The notes under the pieces are model-generated. The model saw nothing but the letters and a program-made list of their open reading frames with translations, ran no database searches and was not told the DNA's origin. The position numbers and the translations under genes are program-made. A stretch of DNA of 64,000 bases, taken from positions 16,658-80,657 of the forward strand of contig NZ_SJOO01000015.1 of NCBI RefSeq assembly GCF_004331265.1, written 5' to 3'. Shown here one piece after another: positions 34,444-43,464 of the stretch (its first letter is position 1; each line of letters starts with the position of its first letter). Origin of the DNA: Enterobacter wuhouensis. GTDB taxonomy: Bacteria; Pseudomonadota; Gammaproteobacteria; Enterobacterales; Enterobacteriaceae.

Positions 34444-35433
34444 TTAACGCCGCAACTGCGAAACGGCTGCGGGAGTATTGCGGACACCTGGCAGATAAAT
34501 ATTGCGAACCAGCTTCAGGAGGAAAAAGACATCGCTCAGGTTGCTCACGCCGGGTACCAGATGGCGAAAGGCTATCCGCACACGAAAACGCGCCCGGACC
34601 GCATGCCGGTCATTCACCCTGCGCCGGTACAGGCCCAGAAAATGACGGCTTTCCACCAGCGCATGCCTGACCAGCGCTCGTCTGACAGACCGGTACTGCA
34701 TCTGTGCGCTGAGTGCCAGAATATCTGCAATCACGTCGCTATAGCTGAACGCGCGGATATCGTAATAATCCGAGCGGTGGGTAATTGACGCCGGGTTATT
34801 CACCCACAGGTAATCCTGTATGTCAGAGAAATAAAACCGGCCATCTGCGGCGGCAAGCTGTATCGTCCAGAGAATGTCCTTGTGGCTTTTCCCTTCCTGG
34901 AATCGCAGGTCATGCTCGCGAATATACGCTGAACGGATTATCTGCAGCCACAGATAATGCGGCCATTCCCTCTGGCTGACGCAATGGCGTATCCACTGCT
35001 GACCCGTCAGCGTCTGGCCGTAAGGCTGTCTGCGGTGAACGGGATGCCGCAGATGTCCGACGCTGTCTGTATGCCGGGCATTGAAAAGGACGACATCGGC
35101 CTGTGCTTCGCGTGCTGTGCGCAGCCGCTCCTGCAGAAAATCTGCCGCAACCCGGTCATCCGCATCCAGGAACACCACCCATTCGCCACGGTAAATCGCC
35201 AGTGCAGCATTACGGGCAGCATACACACCCTGATTTTCCTGACGAATGAGAATAAGCCGTTCATCTGTAATGGCGCTGAGTACCGTCCATGTTTCGTCGG
35301 TGGAGCCATCATCCACAACAATGATTTCAGTACTGAGTGTTGTTTCGCCAAGCAGTGTATGGACCAGAACCCCGATGCTGTCAGCCGCATTGAAGGCAGG
35401 AATGATGACGCTGATATCGATGTTGATTTTCAT
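34444..35433 (-). CDS. Family 2 glycosyltransferase
   Basis: A 329-residue GT2 (GT-A fold) transferase. It begins SVIIPAFNAADSIGVLVHTL, has DDGSTDETW at about residues 41-49, and DADDRVAADF (the DxD metal/nucleotide-sugar site) at about 89-98, then LWTIQLAAADGRFYF with the acidic W/D region. The C-terminal part is helical and basic. Not part of an O-antigen or EPS cluster here; it sits alone in the island with an unknown partner. It may modify a surface glycan (phage-receptor alteration would fit a defence island), but that is speculation. Confidence 0.9.
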   Translation of the reverse strand: MKINIDISVIIPAFNAADSIGVLVHTLLGETTLSTEIIVVDDGSTDETWTVLSAITDERLILIRQENQGVYAARNAALAIYRGEWVVFLDADDRVAADFLQERLRTAREAQADVVLFNARHTDSVGHLRHPVHRRQPYGQTLTGQQWIRHCVSQREWPHYLWLQIIRSAYIREHDLRFQEGKSHKDILWTIQLAAADGRFYFSDIQDYLWVNNPASITHRSDYYDIRAFSYSDVIADILALSAQMQYRSVRRALVRHALVESRHFLGLYRRRVNDRHAVRARFRVRIAFRHLVPGVSNLSDVFFLLKLVRNIYLPGVRNTPAAVSQLRR

Positions 35434-35516
35434 TGAGCAAAGGGAATGTAAACAGGGGGAAGCTTCAGAGTTGTCACCCCATCAGGGGGCAATAACCTGC
35501 CGGGTAAAAAACATTA

Positions 35517-35681
35517 TCAGGAAGAGCGTTCCGGTGATTTTTGTACAGGTGTGGTTATCACTCTTTTTTCTCTGATTTCCTGGTTAACCACCATCAGACA
35601 GTCATCGCAGAACTCTTTATCCAGCCCGAAAATCCGGTCCAGAACACCTCTTTTCTTGTTACATCGGGCACATCTTTTCAT
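35517..35681 (-). CDS. Small zinc-ribbon protein
   Basis: A 54-residue protein with two CxxC knuckles (MKRCARCNKKRG and FCDDCLMVV), typical of a rubredoxin-like or zinc-ribbon fold. An upstream ATG at 35720 would add 13 residues of a different character, so I prefer 35681. Divergent or isolated between the glycosyltransferase and a CGATCG-rich spacer. Function unknown. Confidence 0.55.
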   Translation of the reverse strand: MKRCARCNKKRGVLDRIFGLDKEFCDDCLMVVNQEIREKRVITTPVQKSPERSS

Positions 35682-35720
35682 TCCATCACCTGCTGTCGCA
35701 TTCCCATGCCGTGCCCGCAA

Positions 35721-36098
35721 GACAAAAGAAAGCCGACCGCCAGAAGACAGGAAATAAATTAATAAACAATACGTTAAATGATTTTTTGGGAATTTAGCAC
35801 AGACACTACCGAGCCGGATAATTCATTTTGTAGATCAATTTTTACCAATCGATCGGTTTTATCGATCATCTTTTCACTCTGCATTACACGCCATACGTGT
35901 ACCTGCATACCCTATCGGAGCGTTCAGTTTGTTAATCTGAAAAGAATGCTATACCTGCTGGATAGTCAAACCATTCCCGACAACTGACATCATGTGGAAT
36001 AGAAAACATACAAAAATTATTAGCGCTTTGAATGTCAGCTATGAGCGAAAAGCGGACGCTGGTGTTATTTAGATAAATTCGACTTCTGTGCTTGTGCA
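35721..36098. other. Gene-free spacer with CGATCG palindrome
   Basis: About 380 bases with no coding frame of note. At 35832-35866 it carries GATCAATTTTTACCAATCGA followed by TCGGTTTTATCGATC, similar to the site at 29321. No promoter for the flanking genes is clearly visible. Confidence 0.5.
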
Positions 36099-36893
36099 CT
36101 AATCCAGGGAAGAGAAATATTGCGTCGGTGATTTACCCAGCGCTTTTCTGAACATCGTAATAAACGCACTTACCGAATCATACCCTAGAGTTCCGGCTAC
36201 GCGCTGCACGGGCTGACCTTCAGACAGATGGCTTAGTGCAATCATCAAATGCAGCTGCTGACGCCAGCGGCCAAAGCTCATTCCTGTCGCCTCTTTTATC
36301 AGCCTGGCCAGAGATCGCTCGCTGATGGCCAGATGAGCAGCCCATTGCTTTAACGTTCGCCGGTCATCTGGCTCATTAAAGAGTGCCTCAGCCATAATCC
36401 GGATTTTAGGATGATCTGATACAGGAAGATGGAGTGCTTCGACCGGCACATCCGGAATATGCTCCAGCAGCACCGCTGCAAGCCTGGCGGTTTTACTGTC
36501 AGGAGAATAAGTATGTTCCTGCTCTGCAAGATACAGAACAAGCTCGCGGACCAGAGGTGTAACCGCTATGGTACAGCAAATTTCCGGCATCGCTGCTGCG
36601 CCGGGCTCGATGAATAAAAAGCACGTATCTGCATTCTTCGTGATCCGGCAACGGTGCGGGATCTCTCCCGGAACCCAGACGGCATGCCCCGGTGGAACAA
36701 GCCACAGCGCATCGTCAACCTCACAGCGCACTGCACCGCGCATAGAGAGAATAAGTTGCCCCTTGCGATGAGCGTGCGGACGCTGCCCGGCATACTCGCC
36801 TGACGATGATACATGCAGGGCGATAGCGGCCTGACTGAAATCATCGGCATTAAACTCTTCCGGTGAGGTCACCGGTTTTTTATTAACTGGCAT
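36099..36893 (-). CDS. nimR: AraC-family regulator, NimR (YeaM)-like
   Basis: A 264-residue regulator with an N-terminal cupin (RPHAHRKGQLILSMRGAVRCEVDDALWLVPPGHAVWVPGEIPHRCRI) and a C-terminal AraC helix-turn-helix (LKQWAAHLAISERSLARLIKEATGMSFGRWRQQLHL; VAGTLGYDSVSAFITMFRKALGKSPTQYF). The arrangement matches E. coli NimR, which represses the 2-nitroimidazole exporter gene nimT. A CynX/NimT-type transporter lies divergently, 87 bases away. Regulation of that transporter through the shared intergenic region is likely. Confidence 0.85.
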   Translation of the reverse strand: MPVNKKPVTSPEEFNADDFSQAAIALHVSSSGEYAGQRPHAHRKGQLILSMRGAVRCEVDDALWLVPPGHAVWVPGEIPHRCRITKNADTCFLFIEPGAAAMPEICCTIAVTPLVRELVLYLAEQEHTYSPDSKTARLAAVLLEHIPDVPVEALHLPVSDHPKIRIMAEALFNEPDDRRTLKQWAAHLAISERSLARLIKEATGMSFGRWRQQLHLMIALSHLSEGQPVQRVAGTLGYDSVSAFITMFRKALGKSPTQYFSSLD

Positions 36894-36980
36894 GATTTAG
36901 CTATATGTTGTCAGATTATCTATATTCTGTAACTCATGCGTCCTTTAAAGTCTTTCTTTTTTTCAGAGAAAGCAAAACTT

Positions 36981-38171
36981 ATGTCCCACACGACGAACAA
37001 GTGGTCTTCAATCATACTTGTGATCGGCATTCTTTTTATTGCCATTAACCTGCGTGTTCCTTTTACCGCTATCGCACCCGTTTTAGAGTCCATTCGCCAT
37101 GATTTTGGGCTGAGTATCACAGCCGTTGGGTTGCTTAACTCGCTGCCTTTACTGGCCTTTGCCGCCTTTTCTCCACTGAGCGCATCGATTTCCCGCAAGT
37201 ATGGCCTGGAACGCACCCTTTTTGGTGCCCTGGTCGTGATTTCAGCGGGGATTGTGCTTCGCTCAACAGACAGCGTCTGGGCGCTTTATGGCGGAACAGT
37301 ATTAATTGGTATCGGGATTGCCCTGGGCAATGTCCTGCTGCCTGGCCTGATTAAACGTGACTTTTCCGGAAACGTGGCTTCCGTGACGGGAGCATATTCC
37401 ATCACCATGGGCACCGCTGGCGCCATCGGCTCTACCATTGTCATTCCTCTGACGCAGAGCTGGGGCTGGAACATCGCGTTAGCCATGTTGGTTATTGCAC
37501 CGCTCCTTGCGATGCTTTTATGGTTGCCGCAGTTGAAGAAAAAGCATCAATTGCCAGTAGCAGGTGAGAAAAAAGCAGCGACCGTTGCGGTCTGGCGCTC
37601 GTCTCTGGCGTGGCAGGTCACCATGTTTATGGGCTTGAATGCGATGCCCTTTTATGTTGCGGTCGGCTGGCTGCCAGTCATTCTGACAGGCAGTGGGCTA
37701 TCCTCAGCTCAGGCTGGTGAGGTACATGGCATCCTTCAGCTCACCACCGCTATTCCCGGCTTAATTCTGGCAGCCACGCTGCGTCGTCTTAACGATCAGA
37801 AATTAGCCGCTGCTGGTGTCAGCCTTTTAACCGCAGTATCCTTTATTGGCATCCTTTATTTGCCAAATCTGGCGATGCTGTGGGCTGCACTCCTCGGCTT
37901 CGGCTCGGGTGCCAGCATGATGCTGGGTCTGACCTTCATCGGGTTGCGCACTACAAACGCTGGTGATGCTGCCGCGCTGTCAGGCATGGCGCAGAGTATC
38001 GGTTATCTGATGGCGGCGATGGGACCGCTATTGCTGGGAAAAGTACAGGAGTTGTCCGGAGGCTGGACCGTACCATTACTGATGACCACAGCAATCTCAG
38101 TTGCAGGAGCCTGCACCGGAATGGCTGCCGGACGAGATGTACACCTGGAACCTTTACAGCAGCCGGGCTGA
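36981..38171 (+). CDS. nimT: MFS transporter, CynX/NimT family
   Basis: A 396-residue major facilitator permease with about twelve membrane segments. It resembles E. coli NimT/CynX (INLRVPFTAIAPVLESIRHDFGLSITAVGLLNSLPLLAFAAFSPL; GIGIALGNVLLPGLIKRDFSGNVASVTGAYS). The frame is open from 36936, but ATG 36981 gives MSHTTNKWSS, a normal N-terminus, with AGAGAAAG upstream. E. coli NimT exports 2-nitroimidazole; the substrate here is not determined. Divergent from its likely regulator nimR. Confidence 0.85.
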   Translation: MSHTTNKWSSIILVIGILFIAINLRVPFTAIAPVLESIRHDFGLSITAVGLLNSLPLLAFAAFSPLSASISRKYGLERTLFGALVVISAGIVLRSTDSVWALYGGTVLIGIGIALGNVLLPGLIKRDFSGNVASVTGAYSITMGTAGAIGSTIVIPLTQSWGWNIALAMLVIAPLLAMLLWLPQLKKKHQLPVAGEKKAATVAVWRSSLAWQVTMFMGLNAMPFYVAVGWLPVILTGSGLSSAQAGEVHGILQLTTAIPGLILAATLRRLNDQKLAAAGVSLLTAVSFIGILYLPNLAMLWAALLGFGSGASMMLGLTFIGLRTTNAGDAAALSGMAQSIGYLMAAMGPLLLGKVQELSGGWTVPLLMTTAISVAGACTGMAAGRDVHLEPLQQPG

Positions 38172-38342
38172 ATGGGCTTACACAGGAGGGTACCAGCTGA
38201 ACTTCTAAAGCGGATGCTTTCCATTGAGGTTCTGAAGCGTCTTAATAGTACCGGAGCCATCTGTACTATCCCGATGAGCGGATTTTTCGGTGAAAAGGCC
38301 GTTCAGGGCGAGCGCTGTCAGTAATAATATAATAAGCAAGCC

Positions 38343-38657
38343 TCAGGACTGTTTGGCAACGATGAATCGCTTTTCATCACCCATAAAGGCTTTTTCACTG
38401 GCGGGTGAAAGGATAGCACCGAAATTCATGTGCGCGCGGAGTTTCAATGATGGAGGAACATTCCACTCAGTGCGAATATCTTCATCGATCAGAGGATTAT
38501 AATGCTGCAGATTGGCACCAATTCCTTTTTCAGCCAGCGCCAGCCAGACCGCATACTGAGCGATAGCTGTGCTGTGCCGGGAAAATGTCCGCATAGGCCG
38601 CAAACTGCTCCTGTAGTGACTTGACAACATACTGATCCTCGAAAAAAGTATTGAGCC
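38343..38657 (-). pseudogene. Nitroreductase-family pseudogene (C-terminal part)
   Basis: The C-terminal part reads STAIAQYAVWLALAEKGIGA, NLQHYNPLIDEDIRTEWNVPPSLKLRAHMNFGAI and EKAFMGDEKRFIVAKQS, as in YdgI/Frm2-like nitroreductases. Upstream on the same strand FFEDQYVVKSLQEQFAAYAD is in a different frame, so there is a frameshift around 38590, and the N-terminal flavin-binding half is missing. The missing half was lost at the junction with the HxlR fragment, which reads the other way. Confidence 0.75.
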
Positions 38658-38689
38658 GGCAGCCGCTGCAAACCCGTCTATTTTATCTG

Positions 38690-38887
38690 AGGTGCCGGAG
38701 AAACGTTCTAAAGGAACTTGAAAGCAGGCATCTTGTTACGCGCACTGTCTTTCGTGAAGTACCGCCCAAAGTCGAATATGCACTCACGGAGCTGGGAACG
38801 TCCCTCTGGCAGGCAGCAAATGAACTCAACCGGTGGGTAGAACAAAACTGTCACTTTCTGGTTAAAGACACAGATCCTTCTCTTTGA
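38690..38887 (+). pseudogene. HxlR-family regulator fragment (C-terminal part)
   Basis: VLKELESRHLVTRTVFREVP, PKVEYALTELGTSLWQAANEL is the C-terminal half of an HxlR winged-helix regulator. The N-terminal half with the recognition helix is absent; a deletion appears to have joined it to the nitroreductase remnant, which originally was probably its divergent target gene. The nearby intact HxlR at 47440 has a related but not identical wing (FSEIPPRVEYELSDTG). Confidence 0.75.
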
Positions 38888-39079
38888 TATGCCATTGTTC
38901 ATTGATGAGTGCTGCGGGCTGACAGGAGCATATAGGAAGGCAGGCTGCAGGCGTCGAAAAGCGGCTTCCCCTTCTGGCTCAGAGGCAACATCGCCTGCTG
39001 CTGGTCATGAGAGAAAAGAAAAGCATTTTAACAACCAGCCCCTGCAGTTTGTTGTACCAGTACAAAAAGCACTCGTGTA

Positions 39080-39670
39080 TCAGTCTTTGCCCGGACCATG
39101 GTCAAAGCGGGTTCCTTTGCCGATGGCATAAAACTGCCCCCCGGCGACATAGTGTATGGTTCGTAATTCGTCTGGTGCTTCATCAAATATCCAGTGCCCA
39201 TTGCGAAAAACCCGATCGTCACTCCACGCCCCGGCAATTTCTCCCATGAACAGATTATGTTCCAGCTCGTATTCCGCATTTGGCATTACCTTACATACAA
39301 GCCAGCCAGCACAGCCCTCTACCAGCGGAATATCGAACTCTTTCATGTAGAACATCGGTATTTTATGATTCTTTTCAGGCCTGTCACGGTAGCTGTGCTC
39401 ACCTGCGTACAAAACGGTTTCCATCTGGCTGACTACGGGTATCTGTACGGCAAACAGACCACTTTCTTCCACCAATCCACGGGTGTAAGCCTGCGGACTG
39501 ATATACGCCATGACTTTATTGATCCCCACCAGACTCACCCATGCGGCGGCCATTACATTGGCATTACCATTATGTTTAGCGGAAATCATTGTAGTTGGGC
39601 CGACTTGCAATAATCGGTATGCTTTATTCAGTTCAACTGGCTGTAAAGACACAGGATTTCTCCTTCCCAT
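39080..39670 (-). CDS. Flavin reductase-like domain protein (FMN-binding split barrel)
   Basis: A 196-residue protein of the DIM6/NTAB flavin reductase family (QPVELNKAYRLLQVGPTTMISAKHNGNANVMAAAWVSLVG, AYISPQAYTRGLVEESGLFAVQIP, YELEHNLFMGEIAGAWSDDRVF). Such proteins reduce FMN with NAD(P)H or act as flavin-dependent reductases. Upstream of an NAD(P)H oxidoreductase and an aldo/keto reductase on the same strand, so part of a redox cluster. Divergence from 3' neighbours is ordinary. Confidence 0.85.
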   Translation of the reverse strand: MGRRNPVSLQPVELNKAYRLLQVGPTTMISAKHNGNANVMAAAWVSLVGINKVMAYISPQAYTRGLVEESGLFAVQIPVVSQMETVLYAGEHSYRDRPEKNHKIPMFYMKEFDIPLVEGCAGWLVCKVMPNAEYELEHNLFMGEIAGAWSDDRVFRNGHWIFDEAPDELRTIHYVAGGQFYAIGKGTRFDHGPGKD

Positions 39671-39744
39671 AGATAAAAATGTGCCGTTAACGGCAACGGC
39701 ACATTTGAGGGCGTTTTAAAACACTGATGGTCGCCCGAAAGTAA

Positions 39745-40260
39745 TCAGGCTAATACCGTTTTATATTGTTCGACCTGAGCTGCGATTTCTTCGTCAGTTA
39801 TCGTCGCGCTTCCGCCTGTAATAAACGGCTTGATGTAGTTCATACCCAGATACCCGGAGATGGTTTCAAAAGACAGCAGGTACTCGCCTACCGTATGTCC
39901 GGCAGCGCCATCAGGCTGATAGGCAGACTCTGCACCACCCAGCGAAACGGCCAGCATGAGTTGCTTATCGCGCAGCGCCTGTGTTTCTCCACCATGTGAC
40001 CAGCCATACGTCAGTACATCGTCAAGCCACTGTTTGAGAAGTGGCGGCGTGCTGTACCACTGCATCGGGAACTGCAGAACGATACGATCCGTTTTCTCCA
40101 GTGCAGCCTGTTCAGCGACCACGTCGATTTTGCCATCCGGATACAGGTCATACAGATAACGCACCTCAACGCCGGTCAGTGATGCTGCACCTTTTGCCAG
40201 GGCTGAGTTAACCCGGGACTGATTAATATTGGGGTGGGTAACAAATACAGTTGTTTTCAT
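39745..40260 (-). CDS. NAD(P)H-dependent flavodoxin-fold oxidoreductase (KefF/MdaB-like)
   Basis: A 171-residue protein of the flavodoxin-like NQO family. FVTHPNINQSRVNSALAKGA at the start binds FMN phosphate, and LQFPMQWYSTPPLLKQWLDDVLTYGWSHGG is the conserved middle. Such enzymes reduce quinones by two electrons. It ends fourteen bases after the aldo/keto reductase stop region (same strand), so the two are probably one operon expressed towards lower coordinates. Confidence 0.85.
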   Translation of the reverse strand: MKTTVFVTHPNINQSRVNSALAKGAASLTGVEVRYLYDLYPDGKIDVVAEQAALEKTDRIVLQFPMQWYSTPPLLKQWLDDVLTYGWSHGGETQALRDKQLMLAVSLGGAESAYQPDGAAGHTVGEYLLSFETISGYLGMNYIKPFITGGSATITDEEIAAQVEQYKTVLA

Positions 40261-40274
40261 TTAAATCTCTTTTT

Positions 40275-41240
40275 TCAGAAGAATGTTTCGTCAATTTCAA
40301 GCCGGGATAAGGCTTCGTTGATATCATTTAATTCGGCGTCACTGAGCTGAACATTTGCGGCGTGAAAATTCTCTTCCAGCCGGTGTAGTTTTGTTGTTCC
40401 CGGGATCGGTACGATGTAAGGCTTCTGAGCCAGCTCCCAGGCAAGAACAATCTGTGCTGAAGTTGCGTTGCTTTTTTCCGCTATTTGAGCAATCAAATCC
40501 AGTAGCGCCTGGTTATTTTCCATTACTTCAGGTTTAAAGCGCCCCATCATGCCCCGGTAATCGCCTTCCCCGTAGGTTGTATCAGCGGTCACCTGACCAC
40601 TCAGGAATCCATTACCCAGCGGGCTGTAGGCCATAAAGCCAATATCAAGTTCATCGCAGACTTTGAACAAATCCTGCTCAGGTTTACGCCACATCATTGA
40701 ATACTGGTCTTCAACCGCGGTGACCGGGCAGATGGCATGAGCCCGTCGTATGTAAGAGACGGGCGCATTGGATAAGCCCCAGTGCTTTATTTTTCCCTCC
40801 GCGATCAGCTCTTTCATTAATCCCGCCACCACTTCCGGCTCAACTTTTGGATCGACACGATGCTGATAAAACAGGTCGATATGGTCGGTCTTCAGGCGCC
40901 TGAGAGAACCTTCCAGTTGCTCTCTGACAGACGCCGGACGGCTGTCTAATACCGGCACCAGCTGTCCATCACTATTTTCCATTCCGGTCACGCCAAACTT
41001 AGTCGCGATGACGACGTTGTCCCTGTGTTTGCTGAGCGCAACACCCAGCAGTTCTTCGTTTTCAAAACCGTAAATGGGGGCAGTGTCGAAAAGGTTGCAG
41101 CCCAGTTCTACAGCCTTGTCTATCAGCTTTGTTCGCTCACGGATTTCAACTGAATAGCCATAGCCATGGTCCATGCCCATGCACCCCAGCCCAATTTCCG
41201 AGACATGAAGCCCCTGGCTACCTAACCTTCTCATTTTCAT
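40275..41240 (-). CDS. Aldo/keto reductase
   Basis: A 321-residue AKR, NADPH-dependent. The catalytic tetrad can be seen: D and Y in NLFDTAPIYGFENEELLG (about residues 49-66), K in VVIATKFG (about 78) and H in DLFYQHRVDP (about 123). VPIPGTTKLHRLEENFHAA is the cofactor phosphate loop. Resembles AKR13-type (YajO/YakC-like) enzymes. First gene of the minus-strand redox operon; divergent from a LysR regulator at 41357, which probably controls it. Confidence 0.9.
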   Translation of the reverse strand: MKMRRLGSQGLHVSEIGLGCMGMDHGYGYSVEIRERTKLIDKAVELGCNLFDTAPIYGFENEELLGVALSKHRDNVVIATKFGVTGMENSDGQLVPVLDSRPASVREQLEGSLRRLKTDHIDLFYQHRVDPKVEPEVVAGLMKELIAEGKIKHWGLSNAPVSYIRRAHAICPVTAVEDQYSMMWRKPEQDLFKVCDELDIGFMAYSPLGNGFLSGQVTADTTYGEGDYRGMMGRFKPEVMENNQALLDLIAQIAEKSNATSAQIVLAWELAQKPYIVPIPGTTKLHRLEENFHAANVQLSDAELNDINEALSRLEIDETFF

Positions 41241-41356
41241 GATTATTTCACCCTTCTTTAAGGCATTAACTATTCTTAGATGCTAAGTATACGGCTGGGT
41301 TTATTGCTGAAAAATTGTTAATTTAGAAAATCAGAATTGCTAAAAACACAATTATT

Positions 41357-42250
41357 ATGAATAAACTCGATGCCCTGAGATTTTTTGTTACTGCTGCAGA
41401 AACAATGAATTTTCGCGAAGCGGCAGTCAGGCTGGCCATTTCTCCATCAGTGGTGACACGAACGATTGCTGAGCTGGAACATCAGTTGGGGGAACCGCTT
41501 TTTAACCGCAACACCCGATCCATTGTGCTGACCAGCTTTGGTGAGATTTTCTTGCCCCGAGCCATGCGGCTGCTTGAAGACTCAGAGGCCCTTTTTCAGA
41601 CGGCCAGAGATGACAATGAGATGAGGGGAGTTGTGAGGATCACGCTATTCCGGTTTCCCGGCCACGAGCAGGTGTTATATGAGCTTCTTACCTCCCTCGA
41701 TCCTTATCCTGAGCTGTTTATAGACTGGCGGTTAGACATGATGAAGCTGGATACTGTTCAGAACCGCATTGACATGGGGATCCGTATAGAGCGGGAGCCA
41801 AACCCGAATTTTATCGTCAGGCCCATTACGCTGGTTCATCACGCGCTGATGACATCACCCGGGCTCATTGAGAAGCTGGGCGCGCCGAAAAATTTCGACG
41901 ATCTGCGCCAGCGCTACCCTTTCAGTGGCCTGCTGAATCCTGAAACCGGAAAAGTATTCGAATATATGCTCGATGGCGTTGATACTTTTGTACCGCGCCA
42001 CCTGGAGTTTTTTACCACCGACTCCCAGTCTGAGATCCAGGCTGCGTTAGCCGGTAAAGCTGTCATTCAGTCGAGTAATCTGGCCTGCAGGGAATACCTT
42101 GAAGACGGCAGGCTGGTCAATGTCCTGCCGGAACTGAAACTGGAAACCTGGCAGCTTTATCTTTACCGGCCCTATCAGACCCTGGTACCGCAGCGCATCA
42201 GGACCGTTTTTCACATCCTTGAAAGTATTTTACTCAGACACTTCAGTTGA
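41357..42250 (+). CDS. LysR-family transcriptional regulator, divergent from the aldo/keto reductase
   Basis: A 297-residue LysR protein. Residues 1-60 carry the winged helix (MNKLDALRFFVTAAETMNFREAAVRLAISPSVVTRTIAELEHQLGEPLFNRNTRSIVLTSFGE) and the rest is the effector-binding domain. It is divergent from the AKR operon; the 116-base spacer holds both promoters. Inducer unknown; redox or electrophile compounds would fit the neighbours. Intact. Confidence 0.9.
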   Translation: MNKLDALRFFVTAAETMNFREAAVRLAISPSVVTRTIAELEHQLGEPLFNRNTRSIVLTSFGEIFLPRAMRLLEDSEALFQTARDDNEMRGVVRITLFRFPGHEQVLYELLTSLDPYPELFIDWRLDMMKLDTVQNRIDMGIRIEREPNPNFIVRPITLVHHALMTSPGLIEKLGAPKNFDDLRQRYPFSGLLNPETGKVFEYMLDGVDTFVPRHLEFFTTDSQSEIQAALAGKAVIQSSNLACREYLEDGRLVNVLPELKLETWQLYLYRPYQTLVPQRIRTVFHILESILLRHFS

Positions 42251-42435
42251 AAGCGGGCCCGGATGCGGCTGGCGCTCTTAGCCGGCGTCCCCCATAAACC
42301 GGACTGGGTACAGCCTTTCTCCGGGAAGTAGCTGCTCCGGGATGCCTGGATCCGCAGAAACAAAGTCTGCCGTTCTTTCAGGCTCTCTGAATACGGGCGA
42401 CTTTTGATGTGCAACGGGGAGCGGTGACAGACGTA

Positions 42436-43323
42436 TCAACTGAATATTTCATCTATCCAGTCTGCAAATGCACGTACAGCTGGGGAAAGAAATCGCTGAT
42501 GGGGATAAAGCAGTGTGACCGGAACAGACGACGGCTGCCAGTCTGCCAGGACTTCAACCAGCGTTCCTTTCTGCAGGTGTTCTGCTACAACATTTTCAGC
42601 AAGCTGCGCCAGTCCGAACCCTTCTAGGCACATTTTTATATAGAGTCCCGTCTCGTTGACGGCTGCCTGCCCCCTGACGGGTACGGACAGCGTTTCTTTT
42701 CCCTTTACAAAACGCAATTCGTCTGTACGCCGGCTTTGTCCGGAAAAATAATGAATAGCCCGGTGATGAGATAAATCTTCAGGTGACTGCGGAATACCGT
42801 ACTCCCTGAGATAATCGGGAGAGGCGCAGGTGATCCAGCGAAATTTTCTGAGCGGACGGGCTACAAGCGTGGAGTTAAGTAACTCTCCGGTTCTGATCAC
42901 GCAGTCCACGCCCTCCTGAACCAGGTCAACCTGCCGGTCGCTGACGCCGATCATCAGGTAAATATCAGGATAACGGCTGTAGAACTCTTTCAGGTTTGGC
43001 ATCACGAGGAAGTGCGCTATACCGCCGGGCATATCAACGCGTAAACGGCCACGGGGGCGCCTGTTCGAATCGGCCAGACTGGCTTCCGTATGTTCAATTA
43101 AGGCCAGAATTTCCCGGCACTGCGCCAGATACTGCATACCTTCCGGAGTAAGGCTGACCCGTCTTGTGGTCCGGTTCAGCAGACGCACCTGCAGATATTT
43201 CTCCAGGTTTTTGATGGTGCTGGTAACAGTAGAAGAAGGCAGGGACAGTATTTCCGCTGCCCGGACAAAGCTTCCGGCCTCAGCCACCCTTATAAAAACC
43301 TGCATAGCCTGAATTCGATCCAC
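42436..43323 (-). CDS. LysR-family transcriptional regulator, divergent from the amidohydrolase
   Basis: A 295-residue LysR protein (VDRIQAMQVFIRVAEAGSFVRAAEILSLPSSTVTSTIKNLEKYLQVRLLNRTTRRVSLTPEG). I chose GTG 43323 because CAGGAG lies eight bases upstream and the chain then begins like its relatives; a longer ATG frame from 43374 adds 17 unlikely residues. Divergent from the amidohydrolase operon (43465-46311), so probably its regulator. Confidence 0.88.
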   Translation of the reverse strand: MDRIQAMQVFIRVAEAGSFVRAAEILSLPSSTVTSTIKNLEKYLQVRLLNRTTRRVSLTPEGMQYLAQCREILALIEHTEASLADSNRRPRGRLRVDMPGGIAHFLVMPNLKEFYSRYPDIYLMIGVSDRQVDLVQEGVDCVIRTGELLNSTLVARPLRKFRWITCASPDYLREYGIPQSPEDLSHHRAIHYFSGQSRRTDELRFVKGKETLSVPVRGQAAVNETGLYIKMCLEGFGLAQLAENVVAEHLQKGTLVEVLADWQPSSVPVTLLYPHQRFLSPAVRAFADWIDEIFS

Positions 43324-43464
43324 TGATTGCGCTCCTGAATAGCATGTGACGGTGATAATTATCATTATTCGCAAATTCTGAATGATGAAAACACGTTAGT
43401 CATCTTTTTCAGCTTAAACAGGAGGCGTATTGTTTTCCTTCTGAACCTGAAAGAGACAATTCAA

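Noticed and set aside
34957..35436. 159-codon plus-strand frame opposite the glycosyltransferase
   Set aside because: Shadow of the GT2 gene, which has clear DxD and GT-A motifs on the minus strand.
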